Shown: positions 1-4,982 of the stretch, one piece after another | How positions within the stretch are numbered: position 1 is the first letter of the stretch | Layout of the letters: every line of letters begins with the position of its first letter | NCBI GenBank assembly: GCA_019056875.1 | Contig: DXJA01000447.1 | Coordinates: forward strand, 1 to 6,484 | DNA: 6,484 nt | Reading direction: 5' to 3' | From: Candidatus Jordarchaeum madagascarense | Lineage (GTDB): Archaea > Asgardarchaeota > Jordiarchaeia > Jordiarchaeales > Jordiarchaeaceae | Notes under the pieces: generated by a model | What the model was told of the DNA's origin: nothing | The model's input: only the letters and a program-made list of their open reading frames with translations | The model's database searches: none | Program-made: the position numbers and the translations under genes

Positions 1-93
1 CCCGGGATAAGCGAAGCAGACTATGAAAAATGGATGCTCTCAGGATATCCGGCCATTAGCAACAACTCAAAATGTTCAATAATAAAAATTTAA
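1..93 (+). CDS. C-terminal fragment of an unrecognised protein
   Basis: The frame starting at base 1 is open from the window edge to TAA at 91-93 and gives 30 residues, beginning PGISEADYEKW and ending CSIIKI. The other two + frames hit stops within the first 25 or so bases, and the composition is less AT-rich than the following gap, so this is probably the end of a real gene. The fragment is too short to assign a family. It lies 159 bases before the next start, and a TATA box lies in between, so it is probably not co-transcribed with the ribonuclease gene. Confidence 0.5.
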   Translation, partial: PGISEADYEKWMLSGYPAISNNSKCSIIKI

Positions 94-175
94 AGGATAA
101 TGACATCCTTCTTAACCAGAAATTGTGAACATCTATTTATAAATTATCTCTTTAACTTCAACCTATTTTTTAAGA

Positions 176-185
176 TTTATATATT
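176..185 (+). promoter_or_regulatory. TATA box of the beta-CASP nuclease gene
   Basis: TTTATATATT is an archaeal-type TATA element. Transcription would start around 205, giving a leader of about 45-50 bases that contains the Shine-Dalgarno GAGGT at 241-245. A second TATA-like run, TTTATAAA at 136-143, could be an alternative upstream promoter. The rest of the 94-252 gap shows nothing else recognisable. Confidence 0.6.
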
Positions 186-252
186 AGGTAGGAAAGTTTA
201 GATTAGTTTCTTCGCATATATTATCATAGTTTTCTGTGTTGAGGTTGATTTT

Positions 253-1626
253 TTGAGGTTACAGTTTATTGGTGCTGCAAGAACGGTTACAGGTTCCCTT
301 CACCTCTTAGATACAGATGGTTCCCGGATACTTCTGGACTGTGGACTTTTCCAAGGAAATAAAGAACTCGATGAGAAGAACAACTCTTTTCCTTTTGATT
401 CTAAAGACATAGACTATGTGCTTGTATCTCACGGCCACATAGATCATTGCGGGAGACTTCCCCTCCTATACAAACAGGGGTTTAGGGGCAAAATATACGC
501 CACCCATGCAACAGTTGATCTCTGCTCCCTCCTCCTTAGAGACTCTGCAAAAATTGAGGAAGCCGATACTCAAAGAGAGAACACTCATAGAAAGAACAAG
601 GGTTTGCCACCCCTTGAACCCCTCTTCGATGAAAACGACGTTGCAATGTGCACTAAGCTGTTCTGTGGAGTTGACTACGATAGTGTAGTAAGGCTTGATG
701 GAGTTGAGGTAGTTTTTAGGGACGCTGGGCACATTTTGGGCTCATCCATAATGGAAATCTGGGCTGACGGTATAAAAATTGTTTATAGTGGGGATGTCGG
801 AAGACCGGGAATGCCTATCCTTCGTGACCCTTCAACCATAGACTCCGCCGATTATCTTATACTTGAGTCGACCTATGGTTCAAAAAGGCACCCGTCCTTC
901 CCTCCCACAATAAACCAGGTTAAGAGTATGATTCTCAAGGTTTACAGAAGGGGAAGCAAGTTACTAATTCCTGCCTTCTCAGTGGGACGAACCCAGACCA
1001 TAATTTACATTCTTAACCACCTTGTGGAACAAAATCAGATTCCCGTAATCCCAGTATACGTGGATTCACCGTTGGCTGTTGATGCTACGGAAATCTTCAA
1101 CAGGCACCCAGAGTGCTATGATAAAGAGTTCAACGACCTCCTCAAATCTGGAGACAATCCCCTAACATTCAAAGGACTGAAATATGTTAGAGAGGAAGAG
1201 GAGTCATTAGAGGTCTCAAATAAAAGGGAAAGTAGTATCATAATAGCAGCTTCGGGAATGTGCACTGGTGGAAGAATAAAAAATCACCTTGAGCATCATG
1301 TAACCGACCCCGAATCTATACTCCTATTCGCAGGGTACCAAGCCAGAGGAACGCTGGGAAGAAAACTTGTTAAAGGTATGAAAAAAGTGAAAATATACGC
1401 CAAGAGTTACCCTGTAAAAATTATGGTGGCATCCCTTCAAGGACTAAGCGCCCATGCAGATAAGGCAGATCTCCTCAATTGGGTTAAAAAAATTAGAGAA
1501 ATAAAAGAAGTATTTCTCGTCCACGGAGACTACCCAAAGTCTTTAGCTTTAGCCAAGGAGATTCAATCAGAAAAGCATGTGAAGGTAAAAATTCCTTTGC
1601 AGGGAGAAAAAATCGAAATTACCTGA
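253..1626 (+). CDS. Beta-CASP metallo-beta-lactamase ribonuclease (KH-less CPSF73-like)
   Basis: This is a 457-residue cytoplasmic zinc-dependent nuclease of the beta-CASP branch of the metallo-beta-lactamase fold, predicted to cut or trim RNA. All active-site motifs are visible: D29, SHGHIDHCG (H60, H62, D64, H65), H160 in AGHILGS and D181 in SGDVGR. Beta-CASP motifs A, B and C follow: E205 in ESTYG, H401 in SAHAD and H424 in VHGD. By analogy with CPSF-73, H60/H62/H160/D181 and D64/H65/D181/H424 would hold two zinc ions. The beta-CASP insert runs from about 210 to 390 and includes SGMCTGGR at 334-341; the RMMBL tail follows. There are no N-terminal KH domains, so it resembles the aCPSF2 or TTHA0252 type rather than aCPSF1. 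The start is TTG, supported by GAGGT at 241-245 with a 7-base spacer and by the family-typical MRLQFIGAARTVTGS N-terminus. The RNA substrate cannot be told from sequence. Confidence 0.93.
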   Translation: MRLQFIGAARTVTGSLHLLDTDGSRILLDCGLFQGNKELDEKNNSFPFDSKDIDYVLVSHGHIDHCGRLPLLYKQGFRGKIYATHATVDLCSLLLRDSAKIEEADTQRENTHRKNKGLPPLEPLFDENDVAMCTKLFCGVDYDSVVRLDGVEVVFRDAGHILGSSIMEIWADGIKIVYSGDVGRPGMPILRDPSTIDSADYLILESTYGSKRHPSFPPTINQVKSMILKVYRRGSKLLIPAFSVGRTQTIIYILNHLVEQNQIPVIPVYVDSPLAVDATEIFNRHPECYDKEFNDLLKSGDNPLTFKGLKYVREEEESLEVSNKRESSIIIAASGMCTGGRIKNHLEHHVTDPESILLFAGYQARGTLGRKLVKGMKKVKIYAKSYPVKIMVASLQGLSAHADKADLLNWVKKIREIKEVFLVHGDYPKSLALAKEIQSEKHVKVKIPLQGEKIEIT

Positions 1627-1693
1627 AAAAAATAGAGGCTTCTTTAATCTTCTCCAATCCAAAGAGTCAAGTCAAGTAAAAATTATACAATTC

Positions 1694-1700
1694 AAAAAAA
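1694..1700 (-). terminator. T-run downstream of the zinc-finger gene
   Basis: Seven consecutive A on the + strand form a T7 run on the minus strand, about 42 bases beyond the TAG of the zinc-finger gene. T-runs without a hairpin act as archaeal transcription terminators. The assignment rests on position only. Confidence 0.35.
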
Positions 1701-1741
1701 GAGAGATATTGTTTATTAAATAGTGTACAAGTATTTCTCCC

Positions 1742-1831
1742 CTACTTTTTCTTGTGTGCTTTTTCCGCATGTTTTTTTAATTCATCTTGGGTTTTGAACG
1801 TCTTCCCACATGCCTTACATTTGAAACTCAA
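1742..1831 (-). CDS. 29-residue C2H2 zinc-finger microprotein
   Basis: A minus-strand frame from TTG (1831-1829) to TAG (1744-1742) encodes 29 residues holding one complete C2H2 finger. The pattern is C5-x2-C8-x12-H21-x4-H26, with F12 and L18 in the usual hydrophobic core positions, as in CKACGKTF and ELKKHAEKAH. The ends are lysine-rich, with KKK at the C-terminus. A strong ribosome-binding site, GGAGG on the minus strand at 1843-1839, lies 7 bases before the TTG and fixes the start. A TATA-like TTTATTAA at 1883-1876 would give a leader of about 20 bases. Single-finger small proteins are known in archaea and are usually presumed to bind DNA or protein partners; the role of this one is unknown. 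The exact finger spacing together with a correctly placed ribosome-binding site makes chance unlikely. It is missed by annotation with ordinary length cut-offs. Confidence 0.85.
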   Translation of the reverse strand: MSFKCKACGKTFKTQDELKKHAEKAHKKK

Positions 1832-1838
1832 GAATAGC

Positions 1839-1843
1839 CCTCC
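1839..1843 (-). promoter_or_regulatory. Ribosome-binding site of the zinc-finger gene
   Basis: The minus strand reads GGGAGGGCT here, with a GGAGG core 7 bases before the TTG at 1831. It decides the start of this very short gene and is the main non-protein evidence that the gene is real. Confidence 0.7.
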
Positions 1844-1875
1844 CAAAAATTTTGTTAAAAGATAATGAGTGGAAG

Positions 1876-1883
1876 TTAATAAA
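1876..1883 (-). promoter_or_regulatory. TATA-like element of the zinc-finger gene
   Basis: The minus strand reads TTTATTAA. Its centre is about 50 bases before the TTG, which predicts transcription from near 1853 and a leader of about 20 bases carrying the GGAGG site. The match to a strong archaeal TATA box is imperfect. The remaining gap, up to about 2040, is AT-rich and shows no other gene or clear signal. Confidence 0.4.
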
Positions 1884-2045
1884 TTTTCTTAGACCGAATT
1901 ATCTAGTTTCAATGTAAAAGCAATATTGAACGATTATGTTCTAATGTGGATTTGATTTGTGATGCTTTAAAATAAATGGATCCGAAGTTCAAAATAAAAT
2001 TTAAATAAGTGATGTAATTGGTTTGTCGCTTTAAAAAAGTAAAAA

Positions 2046-2053
2046 TTATATAA
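2046..2053 (+). promoter_or_regulatory. TATA box, leaderless promoter of the GNAT gene
   Basis: TTATATAA follows a purine-rich AAGTAAAAA that fits a BRE. The box centre is about 28 bases before the ATG at 2078, so the start of transcription should nearly coincide with the start codon. There is no Shine-Dalgarno motif in the bases just before the ATG. Confidence 0.7.
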
Positions 2054-2077
2054 GGCCTTTTAACTGTTTTAATAATT

Positions 2078-2590
2078 ATGATTATTATTCGTTCAGAAAT
2101 TTTTGAGGATTATGATGAAATTTCAGCCGTGAACCGCAACGCCTTCGAACGAGAAAACGAGTCACGACTGGTAGAAAACATACGTTCATCTAAAGAGTTC
2201 ATCCCCGAACTTTCCCTCGTAGCGCTTATCGATAGCAAGATTGTTGGGCACATCCTTTTTAGTCCGATAATTATTAAATCGAAAAAAACAGTTCCCGCTC
2301 TAATCCTCGCGCCCCTAGCTGTTAGAAAAGAATACCAAAACCAAGGAATTGGTTCCATGCTTGTAAGAGAAGGGCTCAAGGAGTGTAAAAGATTAAATCA
2401 CAGTATTATAATTGTAGTCGGACATCCTAACTATTATCCAAGGTTTGGATTCAAGCCCGCATCTTTGTTTGGAATAAATCCACCTTTCGAAGTTCCTAAC
2501 GAAGCATTTTTAATAATCGAACTTGAACCAGGCGCTTTAGAGGGAGTTAGCGGAATAGTTGAATTTCCATCTGCTTTTGATGATGTTTAA
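2078..2590 (+). CDS. GNAT family N-acetyltransferase, YhbS-like
   Basis: This is a 170-residue single-domain GNAT acetyltransferase, expected to transfer acetyl from acetyl-CoA to an unknown small-molecule or protein amine. The central strand and acetyl-CoA pyrophosphate loop are seen in LAPLAVRKEYQNQGIG (about 77-92), where Q87, G90 and G92 form the Q-x-x-G-x-G signature. VVGHPNYYPRFGFKPA (113-128) is the segment typical of YhbS-like members, and the N-terminal MIIIRSEIFEDYDEI is a usual GNAT first strand. The length is normal for the group. The ATG has no Shine-Dalgarno site but sits about 28 bases after a TATA box, so the mRNA is probably leaderless. It stands alone between two promoters. 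The substrate cannot be inferred from its neighbours. Confidence 0.88.
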   Translation: MIIIRSEIFEDYDEISAVNRNAFERENESRLVENIRSSKEFIPELSLVALIDSKIVGHILFSPIIIKSKKTVPALILAPLAVRKEYQNQGIGSMLVREGLKECKRLNHSIIIVVGHPNYYPRFGFKPASLFGINPPFEVPNEAFLIIELEPGALEGVSGIVEFPSAFDDV

Positions 2591-2641
2591 TGACAAATTT
2601 TATCTACTTCATCACTTACTAATTCTTAAACGTTAAAAATA

Positions 2642-2648
2642 TTTTTTT
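2642..2648 (+). terminator. T7 run after the GNAT gene
   Basis: Seven T follow the GNAT stop by about 50 bases, in an AT-rich stretch. This fits a hairpin-free archaeal terminator. It lies directly ahead of the degraded gene remnant. Confidence 0.4.
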
Positions 2649-2650
2649 CA

Positions 2651-2918
2651 TTGGATGGGAAGATACCAGTATTTGTCAATGGTGAAAATCTACTTCTATG
2701 GAAACAATGCCAACTCATAGACCTCACAATACCAAAATGCCCGGGAGATTAGTTGCTGAAGGAAAATAGACCGTAGAACAGGCGATGCACTACCCTGCCA
2801 ACACGCCTGCCTCTCAGCACTGAGCGCACTCCACAAAGAACTCAATTTAGATATGGATGTGGAAGTGACAGATAAAATGCAGAAGGAGCCGTATGCCATT
2901 TCCTATAAAAAAGGATGA
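2651..2918 (+). pseudogene. Frameshifted remnant of an unrecognised small protein
   Basis: Protein-like text appears in order in three + frames. From TTG 2651 the first frame reads KIPVFVNGENLLLWKQC and LTIPKCPGD, then TAG at 2750-2752. A second frame reads PGRLVAEGK, TAG at 2768-2770, then TVEQAMHYPANTPA up to about 2809. A third frame reads CLSALSALHKELNLDMD, EVTDKMQKEPYAISYKKG and TGA at 2916-2918. Joined, they give one plausible polypeptide of roughly 90 residues with several Cys. Each frame step equals one missing base, and a stop lies inside the second segment. The base composition is richer in G and C than the flanking gaps, as expected for former coding DNA. There is no ribosome-binding site before the TTG. 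I do not recognise the family. Sequencing errors could mimic the frameshifts, but the extra in-frame TAG argues for decay. Confidence 0.6.
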
Positions 2919-2950
2919 AAAGATAATCTTCCTATCCTTTCCAAAAAACA

Positions 2951-2959
2951 TTTAAGTAT
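2951..2959 (+). promoter_or_regulatory. TATA-like element of nitroreductase 1
   Basis: TTTAAGTAT is preceded by an A-rich, BRE-like CCAAAAAAC. It lies 50 bases before the ATG at 3001, predicting a leader of roughly 25 bases. The second nitroreductase has a similar element, TTTAATAATA, 52 bases before its own ATG, so the layout looks duplicated along with the gene. Confidence 0.5.
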
Positions 2960-3000
2960 CAATAACAATCAGACCTCAAAAATCAAAGCTGGTGGGAGTT

Positions 3001-3507
3001 ATGGATGTATTAAAGGCTATAAAAGAGAGAAGAACCATAAGAGAGTTTACCGACCAAGTTCCAAGCGAGGAGCAAATACTTACCATGCTGGAATCTGCAA
3101 GACTTGCCCCCTCGTCGATAAACCGGCAGCCTTGGATATTCGGTGTAGTGTGGGACAAAGAAAAAATAAAAAATTTAGCCAAAGTTACGCAACCCTATGT
3201 CGAGAATGCACCTGTAGTAATAGTGGGAGTAGCGAACTATGGCACATCACCCGAATGGTACCCCGTTGATCTAGGGATAGCTCTTGAACACATGGTACTC
3301 ACAGCACAGTCACAGGGACTCGGGACCTGCTGGGTGGGCACTTTTGAAGAGGAGGAAGTTAAGAAAATTCTAAAGATCCCCTCCAAAGACTTAACCATAT
3401 TGGCCATGCTGTTGGTAGGATACCCGAAAACGATACCGGATCCTAAACCAAGAAAAAAGCTGGAAGAAATAGCCTTCAGAGACGAGTGGGATACCCCCCT
3501 ATTCTAA
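3001..3507 (+). CDS. Nitroreductase family FMN oxidoreductase, copy 1
   Basis: This is a 168-residue compact nitroreductase-fold flavoprotein. The family binds FMN and uses NAD(P)H to reduce nitro groups, quinones or other acceptors; the natural substrate here is unknown. FMN-binding features are the N-terminal ERRTIREF (R10, R11), RLAPSSINRQPW (about 34-45; S38, N41, Q43), QGLGTCWVG (105-113), the LLVGYPK segment (137-143) and basic RKK (151-153). The family usually works as a dimer, with the active site at the interface. I choose ATG 3001 because GGTGG at 2991-2995 is correctly placed and because both copies align from this Met; the GTG at 2992 overlaps that site. It is the first of two tandem copies, about 60 percent identical by hand alignment. 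The 155-base gap to copy 2 includes a T-rich tract and a new promoter, so they are probably separate transcripts. Confidence 0.9.
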   Translation: MDVLKAIKERRTIREFTDQVPSEEQILTMLESARLAPSSINRQPWIFGVVWDKEKIKNLAKVTQPYVENAPVVIVGVANYGTSPEWYPVDLGIALEHMVLTAQSQGLGTCWVGTFEEEEVKKILKIPSKDLTILAMLLVGYPKTIPDPKPRKKLEEIAFRDEWDTPLF

Positions 3508-3551
3508 ATAAAAAAAGATCTATTGAAATCGAAGCTGTGTTCTCTCTTAAA

Positions 3552-3596
3552 TTTTTTATATCCTTTTATTTAACAATTTATTTCAATTTTTTCTCT
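3552..3596 (+). terminator. T-rich terminator tract after nitroreductase 1
   Basis: A 45-base stretch with T6, T4 and T6 runs begins 45 bases after the TAA at 3505-3507. It fits a hairpin-free archaeal terminator between the two paralogues. Part of it (TTTTTATAT near 3553) could also act as a weak TATA element. Confidence 0.45.
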
Positions 3597-3610
3597 AATT
3601 CTTCAGAAGG

Positions 3611-3620
3611 TTTAATAATA
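3611..3620 (+). promoter_or_regulatory. TATA-like element of nitroreductase 2
   Basis: TTTAATAATA lies 52 bases before the ATG at 3663, mirroring the spacing in front of copy 1. It predicts a leader of roughly 25 bases that starts after the false upstream extension of the reading frame. Confidence 0.45.
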
Positions 3621-3650
3621 CAAATTGGAATTAGTATTCAAAACTTGAGT

Positions 3651-3667
3651 CTGGTGGGAGTTATGGA
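3651..3667 (+). promoter_or_regulatory. Ribosome-binding leader shared by both nitroreductases
   Basis: The 17 bases CTGGTGGGAGTTATGGA are identical to those at 2989-3005 ahead of copy 1. GGTGG sits 5 bases before the ATG. This fixes the start at 3663 and rules out the in-frame ATG at 3486, which lies inside copy 1. Confidence 0.7.
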
Positions 3668-4175
3668 CGTTTCGAAAGCTATAGAGGAAAGAAGAAGTGT
3701 TAGAAATTATACGGGTGAGATTCCGAGCGAGGAAGTCGTATATTCTATTATTGAGTCCGGAAGACTTGCCCCCTCAGCTGCAAACAGGCAGCCCTGTAGA
3801 TTCGTGGTTGTTTGGGACAGAGAAAAAATTCGAAAAATAGCAAAAGCTTCGATGCATTTTCTCTCCAAAGCAGGAGTAATAATAGTGGGAACCGCAGAAC
3901 CTAAACTATCACCAAAATGGTACCCAGTTGATCTGGGGATAGCTCTTGAACACATGGTACTCACAGCCCAAACACAGGGACTCGGAACCTGCTGGATAGG
4001 AGCATTCAATGAAGAAGAAATCAAGAGTATATTGGAGATACCTAAAAACGTAACGATAATAGCAATGATTGGAGTCGGATATCCAAAATTAATACCGAAT
4101 CCGACATCGAGGAAAAATATGGAAGAATTTGCTTATCGAGACAAGTGGAAGAATCCTTACACTCGTCAGAAATAG
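3663..4175 (+). CDS. Nitroreductase family FMN oxidoreductase, copy 2
   Basis: This 170-residue paralogue of the preceding gene has the same FMN-binding layout: ERRSVRNY (R10, R11), RLAPSAANRQPC (about 34-45), QGLGTCWIG (105-113), IGVGYPK (136-142) and RKN (150-152). It differs from copy 1 where the substrate pocket is likely to lie. W45 becomes C45, the 60-80 region diverges strongly (ASMHFLSKAG against VTQPYVENAP), and the C-terminal tail differs. Residues 86-111 match copy 1 at 25 of 26 positions. This suggests one cofactor and fold with altered acceptor choice, which is inference. The frame stays open upstream to an ATG at 3486, but that extension would overlap copy 1, is low-complexity and Phe-rich, and lacks family homology, so I start at ATG 3663. 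A T-rich tract follows the gene. Confidence 0.9.
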   Translation: MDVSKAIEERRSVRNYTGEIPSEEVVYSIIESGRLAPSAANRQPCRFVVVWDREKIRKIAKASMHFLSKAGVIIVGTAEPKLSPKWYPVDLGIALEHMVLTAQTQGLGTCWIGAFNEEEIKSILEIPKNVTIIAMIGVGYPKLIPNPTSRKNMEEFAYRDKWKNPYTRQK

Positions 4176-4209
4176 AAAGCACAGCAACACGAAGCTGCCG
4201 CGACTCATA

Positions 4210-4231
4210 TTTTTATTTTACATTATTTTTT
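4210..4231 (+). terminator. T-rich terminator tract after nitroreductase 2
   Basis: Runs of T5, T4 and T6 follow the TAG at 4173-4175 by about 35 bases. This is a hairpin-free archaeal-type terminator between convergent genes. Confidence 0.45.
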
Positions 4232-4268
4232 GAATAGGGTTACTCTAGGTTGCCCACTTTTCCTTTGA

Positions 4269-4709
4269 TTAGAATCCTCCGGGCCTTATTATGGCGGTTG
4301 TTATTACTTTTCCCACTAGGGTGCCGTCCTGCTTTTTTATCGGTATATCGAATATTAGAAATAACATGTTATTCTTAACGTAAATATCTACCACTTCTGC
4401 TTGGGATTCAAGAATGTCGCCGGGCCTTATTGGTTCATAGTACTCGTATCTCTGACCGCCGTGAAGAAGCTTGGTCAAGTCTTTTATTATCCCTTCCTCG
4501 GCGAGTGCACCTGCCGTGTAGAACGAGGGAAGAAAGATGACAGACAGAAATGAGGGAGGGGCAATTATTTTAGAATCGTCGGGATCAATATACTCTGGTT
4601 TCAGGTCGTCTGTTGATTTAGCATAGGCTCTTATTGCGTCACCTGTTACCTCAAAAGTGTTGGGTGGAAATTTGTAACCCTTTAACTTCTCGTACTTGTC
4701 TTCACTCAC
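4269..4709 (-). CDS. MaoC/FAS1-like dehydratase N-terminal-type hot-dog protein
   Basis: This 146-residue single hot-dog domain resembles the N-terminal half of MaoC-type (R)-hydroxyacyl-CoA or acyl-thioester dehydratases. Family features include FEVTGDAIRAYAKSTDD (19-35), IIAPPSFLSVIFLP (48-61), LLHGGQRYEYYEPIRPGD (81-98) and the closing strand VGKVITTAIIRPG. In catalytic MaoC halves the loop reads roughly D-x-N-P-x-H; here it is D-L-K-P-E-Y (35-40), so the usual catalytic Asn and His positions are Lys and Tyr. This suggests the non-catalytic partner of a two-subunit enzyme, with a catalytic MaoC protein encoded elsewhere. The start is GTG at 4709, backed by GAGGTG on the minus strand at 4720-4715 with 5-base spacing. 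It is convergent with nitroreductase 2. No acyl-CoA gene adjoins it in the window. Confidence 0.8.
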   Translation of the reverse strand: MSEDKYEKLKGYKFPPNTFEVTGDAIRAYAKSTDDLKPEYIDPDDSKIIAPPSFLSVIFLPSFYTAGALAEEGIIKDLTKLLHGGQRYEYYEPIRPGDILESQAEVVDIYVKNNMLFLIFDIPIKKQDGTLVGKVITTAIIRPGGF

Positions 4710-4743
4710 AGAAACACCTCTTTTTTCCCTTTTCCCAATTCAA

Positions 4744-4752
4744 GTATAAAAA
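4744..4752 (-). promoter_or_regulatory. TATA box of the MaoC-like gene
   Basis: The minus strand reads TTTTTATAC. Transcription should start near 4721, leaving a leader of about 12 bases that contains the GAGGTG ribosome-binding site at 4720-4715. An imperfect site with a later start cannot be excluded. Confidence 0.55.
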
Positions 4753-4786
4753 TTTTTTTAACAAACAAATCCTGAGGTATACGGAT

Positions 4787-4806
4787 AAGAAGAACAATAA
4801 CTTCTT
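4787..4806. repeat. Short inverted repeat upstream of the MaoC-like promoter
   Basis: AAGAAG (4787-4792) and CTTCTT (4801-4806) form a perfect 6-base inverted repeat with an 8-base spacer. AAGAAC (4790-4795) and GTTCTT (4815-4820) form an overlapping second pair. It lies about 40 bases upstream of the MaoC-like TATA box and may be an operator. In AT-rich DNA it may also be chance. The rest of 4753-4911 shows nothing recognisable. Confidence 0.25.
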
Positions 4807-4911
4807 GAGGAAGAGTTCTTGAAGCGAATCCTAAATAAAAAAGTTAAAATTAATGAACAAGCAACAACATAATAGGATTAGAAGGTTTCGCTGCAATTCA
4901 TCCAATCTTAA

Positions 4912-4921
4912 TTATGTATAA
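4912..4921 (+). promoter_or_regulatory. TATA-like element of the HEAT-repeat gene
   Basis: TTATGTATAA would direct transcription from near 4944, giving a leader of about 40 bases that carries the GGAGGTG site at 4971-4977. The match is moderate. Confidence 0.4.
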
Positions 4922-4970
4922 CTTTGTCCTCTACCCAGAAAAAATAAGTTAGATGAAACTTGCCGAACAA

Positions 4971-4977
4971 GGAGGTG
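4971..4977 (+). promoter_or_regulatory. Strong ribosome-binding site that sets the HEAT gene start
   Basis: GGAGGTG is a 7-base match to the archaeal anti-Shine-Dalgarno sequence and sits 5 bases before GTG 4983. The in-frame ATG at 4953 lies upstream of this site and has no such motif, so GTG 4983 is the preferred start. Confidence 0.8.
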
Positions 4978-4982
4978 CCAAA

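Noticed and set aside
466..732. Minus-strand open frame of 88 codons
   Set aside because: It is antisense to the most conserved part of the beta-CASP gene, with no family features or ribosome-binding site.
2110..2379. Minus-strand open frame of 89 codons
   Set aside because: It is a shadow of the GNAT gene and shows no protein-like motif.
2565..2620. C/D-box-like guide RNA (GTGATGA on the minus strand near 2609-2615)
   Set aside because: No CTGA D box occurs within the usual 60-70 bases, and most of the stretch is GNAT coding sequence.
2696..2899. Minus-strand open frame of 67 codons over the degraded region
   Set aside because: The protein-like text lies on the + strand. The minus product is Ser- and Cys-rich without a recognisable pattern and has no ribosome-binding site.
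3486..3662. N-terminal extension of nitroreductase 2 back to ATG 3486
   Set aside because: It overlaps the end of copy 1, is Phe/Ile-rich translated intergenic DNA, and would bypass the conserved ribosome-binding leader at 3651-3667.
3707..4024. Minus-strand open frame of 105 codons
   Set aside because: It is antisense to nitroreductase 2. A similar shadow exists behind copy 1, as expected from the duplicated coding sequence.
4183..4231. Hairpin plus T-run resembling a bacterial intrinsic terminator
   Set aside because: The CAGC/GCTG stem (4183-4197) is only four base pairs and is separated from the T-run by a dozen bases. A simple archaeal T-tract explains it better.
4634..4822. Plus-strand open frame of 62 codons
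   Set aside because: It is antisense to the start of the MaoC-like gene and runs through its promoter. The product is low-complexity.
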